Assembly (NCBI GenBank): GCA_052148155.1
Contig: JBKQIY010000196.1
Coordinates: forward strand, 1 to 33,344
Source of the DNA: JBBQER01 sp052148155
GTDB lineage: Bacteria; Actinomycetota; Acidimicrobiia; IMCC26256; PALSA-610
Reading direction: 5' to 3'
DNA length: 33,344 bases
Shown here: positions 7,943 to 16,342 of the stretch, piece after piece
Position numbering within the stretch: the first letter of the stretch is position 1
Layout of the letters: each line of letters begins with the position of its first letter
The notes under the pieces: generated by a model
Told to the model about the DNA's origin: nothing
Seen by the model: the letters and a program-made list of their open reading frames with translations, nothing else
Databases searched by the model: none
Position numbers and translations under genes: made by a program

Positions 7943-8464
7943 GTGCGGGTGCGGGTGTCGGTCATCGGCTGCTCGGGTGCGGGCAAGACGACGTTCGGCC
8001 GCGCGCTGGCGGCTCGCCTCGGAGTGACGTTCATTGAGCTGGACTCGATCTTCCATCAACCTGACTGGACGCCGTTGGCGGACCCCGAGTTCCAAGCTCG
8101 AGTGCGGGACGCTGTCTCCTCGGACGGATGGGTCGTCGACGGCAACTACGGCGCGGTACGTCCGATCGTTCTCGAGCACGCGACCGGTGTCGTCTGGCTC
8201 GACTACTCGCGGTGTCGAGTGATGCAACAGGTGATCCGGCGTTCCGTCGTGCGTGGCGTGACCCGGCGCGAGTTATGGAACGGCAACCTCGAAGACCCTC
8301 GCGACTGGATCAAGCCCGACCACCCCATCCGTTGGGCGTGGTCACAACACGGTCGTAAGCGTGCCGAATACGAAGCGCGCTTGGGTGAGCCGCAGTATGG
8401 GCACCTCGACGTACAACGGTTCCGGACCCCGAGCGCGGCGCGCGTCTGGTTACAGTCGATCTGA
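7943..8464 (+). CDS. P-loop NTPase, FlaR/topology-modulation-like (adenylate kinase-related)
   Basis: A 173-residue nucleotide-binding protein with Walker A GCSGAGKTT at residues 9-17, preceded by a beta strand (RVSVIGC). IELDSIFHQPDW and WVVDGNY are typical of the small AAA/adenylate-kinase-like proteins annotated as DNA topology modulation protein FlaR, and VWLDYSRCRVMQQVIRR follows. Length fits that family. Its substrate is not known; kinase activity on a small molecule is the usual guess. Three in-frame GTG codons (7943, 7949, 7955) could start it. The first is favoured because a TACGAT -10 box ends six bases before it. It is divergent from the small CxxC protein. Confidence 0.82.
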   Translation: MRVRVSVIGCSGAGKTTFGRALAARLGVTFIELDSIFHQPDWTPLADPEFQARVRDAVSSDGWVVDGNYGAVRPIVLEHATGVVWLDYSRCRVMQQVIRRSVVRGVTRRELWNGNLEDPRDWIKPDHPIRWAWSQHGRKRAEYEARLGEPQYGHLDVQRFRTPSAARVWLQSI

Positions 8465-8621
8465 CTCGGACGTCGGACGTCAGCGCTCGGTGGCCTCGCG
8501 GCGTCCAGGCGCTCGAAGAGCGACATGGTGATGTGGACGTGTGTGTGCCGGAGCGTGCCGTCCGGTCGTGGCTCGATCCGGCGTGTGACGTCGAGTTCGT
8601 CGTACAGGTTGACATCCGGGG

Positions 8622-10898
8622 TCAGGTAGCGGGCGAGTTGGTGATCACCGCGGTTTCGCGACACGGCTGACCACGCAAGCCCGGACATGCGGGCAGACCG
8701 GCCGCGACGTCGACACCAGACACCACCGGGAGCACGATCCGCGACGCGAACATGCCGCCCCAGCCGATGGCGTTGACCTCGTGACCTTGTGCGGGCAGGT
8801 CGTCGAACGACCAGGCCGGACGGGAGCCACCGGGCGCGTCAATGATCACGCGAATGCGCGACCCGGCCCGGAACACGTGCGCGAACGGGAACACTTCGAC
8901 GCGTGCGAGCGAATACGTGCCGCTCGGCAGCATCTCGACTGCCGCCTGGGTGAGCGGGTGGGTTGGGCGGAGCTCGGTCGCATCGGGCGACAGGGCACGA
9001 TCGCTCGCTCGTAGCCACCCGTTCTGTACGTATACCTCTTTGCCGTCGGGCCGCACTTCGGTGATCGTCACCTGGATGTCGGTGTCGGGTGCGGTCGACT
9101 TCAGCCACAGGTCGACGCTCGCGTTGCCGATCACGGTGACGTCATGGTCGAGCGGCGCCGTCTCGTACGCGAGCGCCGTACCCGGGGCCGGAGGGTTCCA
9201 CTGGAACTGTGGCAGCTTCGCCCAGGTGGCGCTTTGGCTCCCGCCCGGAATCGTCGTGTCGTGTTGATGGGACGGGTCGTAGACGTACGAGTCGGCCCCG
9301 AACGTGGTGGGCGCGGCGTCGACGAGAGAACCGTTGGCGCCGAAATACCAAGGCGTGGCGGTGGTGCCCGGCACCGGCCAAGACGGAAAGTCGGCCTCGA
9401 AGCGGGGCGTGGGCGCGCCCGGGTCGGCGCCGCCGCCGTTCTCGAACAGGATGCGTATCCGCGGGAAACTCTCGAACAGCTTCTTCGCCTGCGCGAACGT
9501 CGTCACCGAGGCGAACGGATCGGGCGGCAACGGCGCGGTCGTTCCGAACGCCATGCTGTCGACCACCGACGACACGAGGCTCGTCAGCGCGGTCTGACGC
9601 GGGATTTTCTGGGCGACGAAGATCGACAGGAACTGCACCCAGCGCGCGAAGACGGTCGGGTCGAGCGGATCGGCGTGACTACCGTTCTGCGCGGTGAACC
9701 ACGCTTGCTTCGTGCCGGTGAACTGACTGAACAGATTCGCGAAGTAGCCGCCGGTCTGCTCGTCCTGCCAGTCGCCGGCGAGGTATACCGGCACGTCGAT
9801 CTTGTTCACGAAATGCTCCGGTGAGAGCGGCAGGCCGATCGCGTCGGTCCAGTAGTGCTGGGTCTTGATCTGTTCGAGAATGTTCGGTGCTTGACTGTGC
9901 AACGCCTGGTTGGCGAGACATGTTTTGTCGCCGGCTTTGATGCGATCCGTCGCCCATGGCTGCCCGCCACCGGGTGCTGGCTCGGCGTCGTGCTGGCGTG
10001 CCTGCGCCCACGCGACCGCGAAGCCGGAGTTGAGCACTCCGCCGGGATCGAGAGTGCCTCGGATCGTGTCGTCGATCACCGACAGCGGAGCGATCGCGGC
10101 GAGATGAGGCGGCCGGAGCTGCGCGACGAAGAGCTGCGTGATCGCGGGATAGGACAAGCCCACCAAGCCGACCTTGTGATGCGCGACCCACGGCTGCGCC
10201 GCGATCGTCTCGATCGCGTCGTATCCGTCTGTCGATTGAAGTTGTTCGAAGTAATCGAAGGCGCCGCCCGAACAGCCCGTCCCGCGCATGTTGATCCCGA
10301 CCGTGGCGTAACCTCCGAGGCCCTGCACGATGAGCGTGGTCGGTTGCGGCGACTTCGGGTCGGCAGGCGAATAGCCGGAGTATTCGATCACCGTCGGGTA
10401 CGGACCCTTGTTCACCGGCCCGGGGAGATGGACCGTCATCGCCAACGTGATGCCGTCGCGCATGCGCAGGTAGCCGTACCCGTTGCCGATTTTCTGTTGT
10501 GTGTAGAACGACTCCGGCGGCGGAGAGGTCCACGACGTGACGTTCAAGTCGCCGCTGGCGACGAGCGCCGCGCCCGCGCCCGCCGCGACGCGATAGCCGC
10601 TCGCCACCGACACGTTTCGGAATATGAGACTGCCGTGCGAGTCTGCGGCCGCGTGGGCGGTCACGTCTCCGTCGGAGCTGACGAGCTGCAGGTTCTCCCC
10701 GGCTCGAGCGCCGATCACGTATACCTGACCGACGCTGCCGCCCGCGTGGAACGGCGCCATCGCCGCGTGCGCGAGGTTGAGCCGGAGCGCCGACGTCGCG
10801 TGCGAGGCGTTGGAGCTGGTACTCGAACACGAGCCGAGCAGGATCGCCACGACCACCGCGATCGCGGTGTTCCCGATCCGATGACGCGGTGACGACAT
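8622..10898 (-). CDS. CocE/NonD-type X-Pro dipeptidyl-peptidase-like serine hydrolase, lipoprotein
   Basis: A 758-residue secreted alpha/beta hydrolase of the CocE / X-prolyl dipeptidyl aminopeptidase (S15) family, which includes cocaine and acyl esterases. The signal peptide ends LLGSC, so Cys24 is the lipid anchor. A roughly 100-residue N-terminal beta domain precedes the hydrolase part with RMRDGITLAMTVHLP, NMRGTGCSGG (oxyanion region) and the nucleophile elbow GLVGLSYPA (Ser249). Candidate acid and base are Asp376 or Asp379 (AGDWQDEQ) and His408 (NGSHADPLDP). The C-terminal jelly-roll domain includes WLKSTAPDTDIQVTITEVRP. The start is supported by a purine-rich GAGGGGGG just upstream of the ATG. 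It is transcribed divergently from the Rieske gene. Substrate, peptide or ester, cannot be decided. Confidence 0.9.
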   Translation of the reverse strand: MSSPRHRIGNTAIAVVVAILLGSCSSTSSNASHATSALRLNLAHAAMAPFHAGGSVGQVYVIGARAGENLQLVSSDGDVTAHAAADSHGSLIFRNVSVASGYRVAAGAGAALVASGDLNVTSWTSPPPESFYTQQKIGNGYGYLRMRDGITLAMTVHLPGPVNKGPYPTVIEYSGYSPADPKSPQPTTLIVQGLGGYATVGINMRGTGCSGGAFDYFEQLQSTDGYDAIETIAAQPWVAHHKVGLVGLSYPAITQLFVAQLRPPHLAAIAPLSVIDDTIRGTLDPGGVLNSGFAVAWAQARQHDAEPAPGGGQPWATDRIKAGDKTCLANQALHSQAPNILEQIKTQHYWTDAIGLPLSPEHFVNKIDVPVYLAGDWQDEQTGGYFANLFSQFTGTKQAWFTAQNGSHADPLDPTVFARWVQFLSIFVAQKIPRQTALTSLVSSVVDSMAFGTTAPLPPDPFASVTTFAQAKKLFESFPRIRILFENGGGADPGAPTPRFEADFPSWPVPGTTATPWYFGANGSLVDAAPTTFGADSYVYDPSHQHDTTIPGGSQSATWAKLPQFQWNPPAPGTALAYETAPLDHDVTVIGNASVDLWLKSTAPDTDIQVTITEVRPDGKEVYVQNGWLRASDRALSPDATELRPTHPLTQAAVEMLPSGTYSLARVEVFPFAHVFRAGSRIRVIIDAPGGSRPAWSFDDLPAQGHEVNAIGWGGMFASRIVLPVVSGVDVAAGLPACPGLRGQPCRETAVITNSPAT

Positions 10899-10951
10899 GA
10901 ACCCCCCTCAGGGCGTGCTCGACCCTTGGGCCGGACACTAACGGGCAGGGG

Positions 10952-10980
10952 TTGACATCGCGACCGACGACGTGGAATAT
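10952..10980 (+). promoter_or_regulatory. Probable sigma-70-type promoter of the Rieske gene
   Basis: A perfect TTGACA (10952-10957) is followed by exactly 17 bases and GAATAT (10975-10980), which keeps the second, fifth and sixth positions of TATAAT. Transcription would begin near 10987, about 30 bases before the ATG at 11017. This makes the in-frame GTG at 10972 unlikely as the start, because it lies within the promoter. Confidence 0.6.
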
Positions 10981-11016
10981 GACAAGTACTCACTTGCTTT
11001 AATCGCGAGGTCGGCC

Positions 11017-12789
11017 ATGGTTGAACAAGACGTCAGAGCGGGTTCGCTGTCGGAGCTGCAAGCGACCGGGCGATTGGGCACCAAGGTCGGCGCATTGCCC
11101 GTCGTCGTGTTCTGGGACAACGGCACGGCGTTCGCGATCGAAGATCGCTGCCCCCATCTCGGATTTCCGCTGCACCAAGGAACCGTGGAGGCGGGCCTCG
11201 TCACCTGCCACTGGCACCATGCGCGCTTCGATCTCGTGTCGGGCTGCACGCTTGATCTCTGGGCCGACGATGCGCGCGCCTTCGACGTCGACATTCGGGA
11301 CGACGACGTGTTCGTACGGGCGCGGGTTCGCGACGATCCCGTCCGCCATCTCCAAGGCCGGCTCCGCAACGGGCTCGAAGACGATATTTCCCTCGTGATC
11401 GCCAAGTCGGTACTCGGTCTGCTCGACGCAGGAGTGGCGGCATCGGAGATCGTACGCACCGGCGTGGAATTCGGCACCCGCTACCGCAGTTCAGGCTGGG
11501 GCGCGGGTCTCACCGTGCTGGTGGCGATGGCCAATCTGCTCCCCCAGCTCGCGCCCGACGACCAGGCGCTCGCGCTCGTGCACGGCCTCACGTTCGTCGC
11601 GCGCGACACCCACAATCATGCGCCGCGCTTTGCGGTGGGCCCACTCGAAACGCAGGCGCTGCCGGTCGATCGTCTCGGAAGCTGGTATCGGCGTTTCGTC
11701 GACACGCGCTCGTCCGACGCCGCCGAGCGGACGCTTGAGACCGCACTTGCAGAACCGGGCCGCCTGGCCGACGTCGAGACGATGATGTTCTCGGCCGTCA
11801 CCGACCACGTCTTTATCGACGGCGGGCACACGATCGACTTCACGAACAAGGCGTTCGAAGCAGTCGAACATCTCGGAAAGGACGCGGCCGGCGAGATCTT
11901 GCCGACACTCGTACGGCAGACCACCACCGCCTCACGTTCAGAAGAGTTCGGCGAATGGCGTCATCCCCACGACCACGCCGCGCTCGCGCAGCGAACCATC
12001 GACGCGCTCGGCCCCGCACTCGCGCAAGGCCGCCCTCACCGCGGCGAATACCAACAAGCTGGATCCCTCGGCTGGCAGCTGCTCGACGACGATCCCGAGG
12101 TGGTGGTGGCCGCGTTCCTCGACGCGTTGCGCGCCGGCGCCGACGAAGAGCAGCTCGGCCGCGCGATCGCCTACGCCGCCGCGTTGCGAATCGCGCGCTT
12201 CCACGTGCAGAACGATCACGGCGACTGGGACACCGTCCATCACGCGTTCACCGCGGCGAACGGGCTGCATCAGGCACTGCAGCGGAACCCGTCGGACGAT
12301 CTCTTGCGGGGCGCGGTGCACGCGGCGTTGCGCGTCAACCTCGATCGTTTCCTCAACGTGCCGGCCGCGCGCGCACCGTACGCGGCGAGCGGAAGTCTTG
12401 ATGCACTCGCGCACTGCTTCGACGTGCAGGGGATGGTCGACGAAGCAGGCAATGAGGCCTACGGGTTCTTGCAGAGTGGCGGGACCCGAGCTGAGCTTGT
12501 CGCCGCGCTCGGTCACGCGCTCCTCGCCGAAGACGCCGAGTTCCACTGGTATCAGGTGCTGGAGGCCGGGGTGAGGCAGTCGCAGCAGTGGCCCGAACGA
12601 TCGCAGGAGGCTGCGATGGTGCTGACCGCCGTCACGCGCTTCTTGTCTGCGCATACGCCGACCCGTCGCGAGCTGCCGACGGTCGTGCGGATCGCAACCC
12701 GACTCCGCCGCGGTGAAGCGCTCTACGAAGACGAACTGGGGCCATCAGCGGACCTGATCAACGAAGGTGGAGCGTTAGCCGACCAGTGA
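11017..12789 (+). CDS. Rieske [2Fe-2S] protein with a large uncharacterised C-terminal domain
   Basis: A 590-residue protein. Residues 1-115 form a Rieske ferredoxin domain with the cluster ligands Cys45, His47, Cys64 and His67 (CPHLGFPLHQG and CHWHHARFD). The remaining roughly 470 residues are mostly helical and I do not recognise them. They are not the 2-His-1-carboxylate catalytic domain of ring-hydroxylating oxygenases. They carry His/Asp-rich stretches that could bind metal: WRHPHDHAAL and FHVQNDHGDWDTVHHAF. The start is the ATG after GAGG, placed 30 bases after a predicted transcription start. The last 15 bases overlap the convergent LLM oxidoreductase gene. It may pass electrons to, or act with, the F420/flavin enzymes nearby; that is inference from position only. 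Confidence 0.85.
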   Translation: MVEQDVRAGSLSELQATGRLGTKVGALPVVVFWDNGTAFAIEDRCPHLGFPLHQGTVEAGLVTCHWHHARFDLVSGCTLDLWADDARAFDVDIRDDDVFVRARVRDDPVRHLQGRLRNGLEDDISLVIAKSVLGLLDAGVAASEIVRTGVEFGTRYRSSGWGAGLTVLVAMANLLPQLAPDDQALALVHGLTFVARDTHNHAPRFAVGPLETQALPVDRLGSWYRRFVDTRSSDAAERTLETALAEPGRLADVETMMFSAVTDHVFIDGGHTIDFTNKAFEAVEHLGKDAAGEILPTLVRQTTTASRSEEFGEWRHPHDHAALAQRTIDALGPALAQGRPHRGEYQQAGSLGWQLLDDDPEVVVAAFLDALRAGADEEQLGRAIAYAAALRIARFHVQNDHGDWDTVHHAFTAANGLHQALQRNPSDDLLRGAVHAALRVNLDRFLNVPAARAPYAASGSLDALAHCFDVQGMVDEAGNEAYGFLQSGGTRAELVAALGHALLAEDAEFHWYQVLEAGVRQSQQWPERSQEAAMVLTAVTRFLSAHTPTRRELPTVVRIATRLRRGEALYEDELGPSADLINEGGALADQ

Positions 12790-13638
12790 CGACGCCAGCT
12801 CGCGCCACTCGGCGAGCGGAATGTCGTTATCGGGTCGGATCACTTGCACGCACACATGATCGGCTCCCGCGTCGCGCATCGCTTGGACGCGGGCAACAAC
12901 GGCGTCCATGTTGCCCCAGGCGACGATCGCGTCGACAAGCCGGTCGCTGCCCTGTCCCGCGAAATCGTCGTCTCCGTAACCGAACTCGCGCAGATTGTTG
13001 GTGTAATTCGGCAATCCGACATAGATCGCAGTGTGCCGGCGTGCCGTCGCGCGCGCCGACAACGGTTGGTGGTCGATGACGGCCGCGAGCTCGACGGCGA
13101 TCAGCGGATCGGCGCCGAGCAGGTCACGGGCGCGGGCGACGTGTTCGGGCGGCACGAAATACGGGTGTATACCAGCAGAGCGATCGCGAGCGAGTCCGAG
13201 CATCCGGGGACGAAGCGCCGCCAGCACCCGCGACTCGACCGGAAACGGCACTTCGGCCGCGTCGAGATCGTCGAGGTAGCGGACCATCTTCGTCAAGGGT
13301 TTGGTGTAGCGCCCGGGCTGGCCCTGGTCGATGAGCGGAGCGTGGCTGACACCGAGCCCGAGCAGGAAGCGGTGTTTGCGGTCGTCGTTCCACGACGCGC
13401 GCCGAGCCGCGACCTCGGCCGGTTCGTGCATCCACACGTTGAGGATGCCGGTCGCGATGACAGTCCGTTTCGTGGCGTCGAGCAACGTCTCGACTGCGCC
13501 GAGTACGTCGCCGCCGACGTCTGGAATCCAGATCGCGTCGAAACCCAGCTCGTCGACCTCGGCGGCCGCCTCCGCGATCGGACCGGGTTCGCCGTAGCGC
13601 AGCTGCCCAGACCAGATGCCGGTTCCACTGAGTTGCAT
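12775..13638 (-). CDS. LLM-class F420-dependent oxidoreductase, TIGR03620-like
   Basis: A 287-residue TIM-barrel oxidoreductase of the luciferase-like monooxygenase (bacterial luciferase / F420-dependent reductase) superfamily. The GTGIWSGQLR beginning, ELGFDAIWIPD, TGILNVWMHEPAEVAARRA, FLLGLGVSHAPL and YVGLPNYTNNLREFGYGDDD closely fit what I know as the TIGR03620 F420 group. Such enzymes transfer hydride between F420 and an unknown substrate. It is the last gene of a five-gene minus-strand cluster but is separated from its upstream neighbour by 96 bases, and it has its own likely leaderless promoter. There is no Shine-Dalgarno. It converges with, and overlaps, the Rieske gene. Confidence 0.87.
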   Translation of the reverse strand: MQLSGTGIWSGQLRYGEPGPIAEAAAEVDELGFDAIWIPDVGGDVLGAVETLLDATKRTVIATGILNVWMHEPAEVAARRASWNDDRKHRFLLGLGVSHAPLIDQGQPGRYTKPLTKMVRYLDDLDAAEVPFPVESRVLAALRPRMLGLARDRSAGIHPYFVPPEHVARARDLLGADPLIAVELAAVIDHQPLSARATARRHTAIYVGLPNYTNNLREFGYGDDDFAGQGSDRLVDAIVAWGNMDAVVARVQAMRDAGADHVCVQVIRPDNDIPLAEWRELASSLVG

Positions 13639-13645
13639 GGCGCGT

Positions 13646-13675
13646 ACGCTATTGGGAGTGCTTTTCTAGAGTCGA
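13646..13675 (-). promoter_or_regulatory. Probable leaderless promoter of the TIGR03620-like gene
   Basis: On the minus strand TCGACT (four of six to TTGACA), 18 bases, then TAGCGT, then seven bases and the ATG. The TANNNT box at this distance predicts transcription starting at or next to the start codon. The -35 region sits in the 8-bp palindrome AGTCGACT. The internal promoter suggests this LLM gene can be expressed separately from the cluster upstream. Confidence 0.45.
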
Positions 13676-13734
13676 CTAGGGTGCTGGCCGTCCACGCCGT
13701 CTTCGCGCGCATGTCGTCTCGGCCGCGCTTCGGC

Positions 13735-14262
13735 TCACCCACCGCCGATGTCGACGTCGTACGCGGCGAAGATCAGGTCGGCGCCCCGCTGGCGGTGATG
13801 CGCGAGCGCGCAGAGCATCTCGGTGAGGTCAGCGCGCAGCCCGTCAACGAACTGGTCGTGATCGGCGTCGAGTAACACCTGGTCGAGCGCCTTCTCGGCG
13901 CGGTTGATCACGCCGAGAATCTCGTTGTGCTCGCGTCGCAGCCGAGCTGCGGGTGTCGACAGCCGCGGCGCCTCTTCGACGAGCTCGTCGAGGAACGCGC
14001 CGGGCGCTTCGGTTTCGACGATGTGCCGCGTCCACACGTCGTGCAGCGAGTTGAGCGAGTCGTTCACGCCACGCCGCCACTCGTCGACTCGGTGAGGTGC
14101 CGGCGCGGCAAGCGCGTGCTCAAGTGCGCTCATCGCCGACCGCAATCCGGCGCGTCGGGAACGGACGCCTTCGATCACTTCGGGCACAGACTCGCCGACG
14201 GTCGAGTTGTCGGCGATCAGGACACCGGCGCGGGTCGTGTCGAAACGGCGGTAACGGGCCAT
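13735..14262 (-). CDS. Hemerythrin-like helical protein
   Basis: A 175-residue, mainly helical protein. SLHDVWTRHIVETEAPGAFL, LRREHNEILGVINRAEKAL and LCALAHHRQRGADLIFAAY give the spaced His/Glu pattern of hemerythrin-like di-iron four-helix proteins, ending in VDIGGG. The assignment rests on pattern and is moderate; it may be a degenerate member lacking some iron ligands. The ATG is well supported by GAGGAGG six bases upstream. A longer frame from a TTG that overlaps the preceding stop was set aside for that reason. It sits between LLM oxidoreductase genes, so a role in oxygen or redox sensing next to flavin/F420 enzymes is possible but inferred. Confidence 0.65.
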   Translation of the reverse strand: MARYRRFDTTRAGVLIADNSTVGESVPEVIEGVRSRRAGLRSAMSALEHALAAPAPHRVDEWRRGVNDSLNSLHDVWTRHIVETEAPGAFLDELVEEAPRLSTPAARLRREHNEILGVINRAEKALDQVLLDADHDQFVDGLRADLTEMLCALAHHRQRGADLIFAAYDVDIGGG

Positions 14263-14324
14263 TGCCGACCTCCTCGGGGGGACTGATCTGACGGTACCCC
14301 TCTGGCCCGAAGTTGAACAGGCGC

Positions 14325-15338
14325 TCAAGGCTGTGGGGAATCCTGAGAACGCGCTGGTGAGCGGAGGTAGGGCATGACCTGCGACGCAAAGAGCTCGAGG
14401 CTTGCCCAGGCGAGGTCGGGCGGCAGTCCCCCAGCGAGCGGACTCAAGGTGACGCTCCCGTCAGGTGGAACCTGTTCCAGTCGCGTGCGCACCTGTTCGG
14501 GCGTGCCCACGACGAACTGCGCAGACGCTCGGAGATCATCGACGGTCTTTGCGTTCACCCCGGGCGTCGAGTGCTGTCCGGGCGTCTGGTACGAGGCGTA
14601 CGTCTGTGCCTCGTACAACACGTAGGGCCCGATCTGCGACCACGCGCGGTCGGGATCATCGGCAACGTGGACGAAGGTCGGACCGACCGTCTCGACCACG
14701 AGACCCTTGTAGCCGACGCGCGTCCCTTCCTCGAAGTAGGCGTCTCGCACGACTTGATCGGTATTCATTGGCAGCATCGGCAGTCGCAGTCGCGCGGCGC
14801 GGCGCGCCGCGGCAGGCACTCCGCCGCCGACGAGCAACATCGGATGCGGCGTCGTGGCCGGCTTCGGTGTGACACGCACCGTGCGCCCACGCCACTCGAA
14901 CGGTTCACCCTGCCAGGCCTGTAACAGCACCCCGACATACTCCTCGAGCAAGCGGCCGCGTGCGGCATGCTCAAGTCCGGCCATCTCGAACTCTTCGGTG
15001 CGGTACCCCGCGCCGACCACGATCCACAGCCGGCCGGGCGCCGAGTTGTCGAGCACCGCGATCTGCTCAGCGATCCGTACCGGATCATGCAGCGGGAGGA
15101 TCGCGGCGCTGACCATGACCCGCGCGTGCTTCGTGCGTCCGAGCAGCACGCCGGCAACGGCGAGCGGGGCCGGTTGCCATCCGTCATCGATGCCGTGGTG
15201 TTCGGAGAGGACGAGGAGATCGAAGCGGTTCCGGTCGGCCCACTCGTACTGCTCGAGCGCGGCGGCGTAGATATCACGCGTCGATGCCGACCCGAACGCG
15301 GGTGCGCGGAAGTCGTGCCGCATGCAAAGGTAAGGCAT
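14325..15338 (-). CDS. LLM-class flavin-dependent oxidoreductase
   Basis: A 337-residue luciferase-like monooxygenase-fold protein. It has the MPYLCMRHDFRAP beginning, LLVLSEHHGIDDGW, ILPLHDPVRIAEQIAVLDN, GRLWIVVGAGYRTEEFEMAG, and a KPATTPHPMLLVGGG substrate/flavin-side segment. These match LLM flavin-dependent oxidoreductases, but I cannot assign a named subfamily. GAAGGA lies about six bases upstream of the ATG, and the previous LLM gene stops only ten bases upstream, so the two are co-transcribed. The mid-section contains AQTYASYQTPGQHSTPG, a loop that could be substrate-specific. Reaction unknown; oxidation or reduction using F420 or FMN. Confidence 0.87.
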   Translation of the reverse strand: MPYLCMRHDFRAPAFGSASTRDIYAAALEQYEWADRNRFDLLVLSEHHGIDDGWQPAPLAVAGVLLGRTKHARVMVSAAILPLHDPVRIAEQIAVLDNSAPGRLWIVVGAGYRTEEFEMAGLEHAARGRLLEEYVGVLLQAWQGEPFEWRGRTVRVTPKPATTPHPMLLVGGGVPAAARRAARLRLPMLPMNTDQVVRDAYFEEGTRVGYKGLVVETVGPTFVHVADDPDRAWSQIGPYVLYEAQTYASYQTPGQHSTPGVNAKTVDDLRASAQFVVGTPEQVRTRLEQVPPDGSVTLSPLAGGLPPDLAWASLELFASQVMPYLRSPARSQDSPQP

Positions 15339-15348
15339 CGAAAGTCCT

Positions 15349-16317
15349 TCAGCTCAGCGCGACCCGCGTGAGATGCGGTCCGATCTCCGCGCCGAATCGC
15401 GTCACCTGTTCACAGAGTTCGTCGGCCGATCGCGACGCGAAACGCACTTGTACGTGTGACACGCCGATCTTGCCGAGCCGGTTGAGTGCGTCGATGATCC
15501 GATCGTTCCCCGTCATTGCAAACTTGGGCAGTTCCCAGTCGGGATCACCGACGTACACGAAAGCGTGGTAACCGACTTCCGGTACCAAGCCTGGCCGCAC
15601 GCGGTCGCGCTCAGCCAGAATGTACGCGATGTCGTCTGCGAGGCGATCGGGCGGTGTCGCCTGAGGGATCCATCCATCGCCCACGCGCGCGACCCTGCGC
15701 AGGGCGGGCTTGCCCGAACCGCCGATCCAGATCGGTGGGTGCGGTTGCTGGACCGGACGAGGCCCCTGGCCGACGTCGCGGTAGCTCCAACGAGGACCGT
15801 CATGCGGTGCCCATTCGTCGGTCCAGGCGGCGAGGATCGCGTCGATCGACTCGTCGGTGATCGCGCCTCGTTGCGCGAACGGGACGCCGAGCGCCTCGAA
15901 TTCGCCTTCGACGTGACCGGCACCGACTCCGAAGAGCAATCGACCGTGAGAAAGCGCGTCGACGGTCGCGAACGCCTTGGCGGTCTCCAGAGGGTGTCGA
16001 TACGCGGCGACGTACACGTTGGTCATCAATCGGGCGCGCTGGGTGCGCGCCGCGAGGAACGCGAGCGTCGCGACCGGATCGAACCATGTGGTCGACATCG
16101 CCTCGGCGGGCTGGCGCGGGATCGCGACGTGATGACAGGCCGCCACATAGAGAAAGCCCGCGCGGTCGCAGGCTTCTGCGACCCGCACCATGTCGTCGAC
16201 CGTGCCCCGCTCGCGTTCCCATGGCATCGCGACCCGTGTCGACAGGGCTTGGATCGGAAGTTGAATGCCGTAGGCGAGGACGCCGTCCGGGACGATCGAA
16301 ACGATCTGCGCGGTCAT
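15349..16317 (-). CDS. LLM-class F420-dependent oxidoreductase, TIGR03619-like
   Basis: A 322-residue LLM-fold oxidoreductase. YGIQLPIQALSTR, FLYVAACHHVAIPR, TNVYVAAYRHPLETAKAFAT, GRLLFGVGAGHVEGEFEALG and PHPPIWIGGSGKPALRRVAR match the TIGR03619 (Rv2161c-like) F420 group. The start gives a roughly 14-residue lead before the first barrel strand. A longer frame reaches into the dehydrogenase gene and has no support. There is a 25-base gap to the ALDH stop upstream and ten bases to the next LLM gene, so it is the second gene of the ALDH-led operon. Shine-Dalgarno is weak. Substrate unknown. Confidence 0.87.
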   Translation of the reverse strand: MTAQIVSIVPDGVLAYGIQLPIQALSTRVAMPWERERGTVDDMVRVAEACDRAGFLYVAACHHVAIPRQPAEAMSTTWFDPVATLAFLAARTQRARLMTNVYVAAYRHPLETAKAFATVDALSHGRLLFGVGAGHVEGEFEALGVPFAQRGAITDESIDAILAAWTDEWAPHDGPRWSYRDVGQGPRPVQQPHPPIWIGGSGKPALRRVARVGDGWIPQATPPDRLADDIAYILAERDRVRPGLVPEVGYHAFVYVGDPDWELPKFAMTGNDRIIDALNRLGKIGVSHVQVRFASRSADELCEQVTRFGAEIGPHLTRVALS

Positions 16318-16342
16318 CCGTCGCGCCAGCCGAGGAGCTGCG

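Noticed and set aside
8465..8621. Coding-like stretches on both strands between the convergent kinase and CocE genes (minus frame containing HTHVHITMSLFERLDAARP; plus frame containing DVDVCVPERAVRSWLDP)
   Set aside because: Both have GC-rich third positions but no start signal, neither forms a complete domain, and they contradict each other. In DNA this GC-rich, open frames on both strands are expected by chance.
10972..11016. GTG at 10972 as the start of the Rieske protein
   Set aside because: It lies between the -35 and -10 of a good promoter; the ATG at 11017 has GAGG upstream and a sensible leader length.
14263..14328. TTG start at 14328 for the hemerythrin-like protein, overlapping the upstream stop as TTGA
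   Set aside because: The added residues look unstructured and the ATG at 14262 has a strong GAGGAGG at the right distance.
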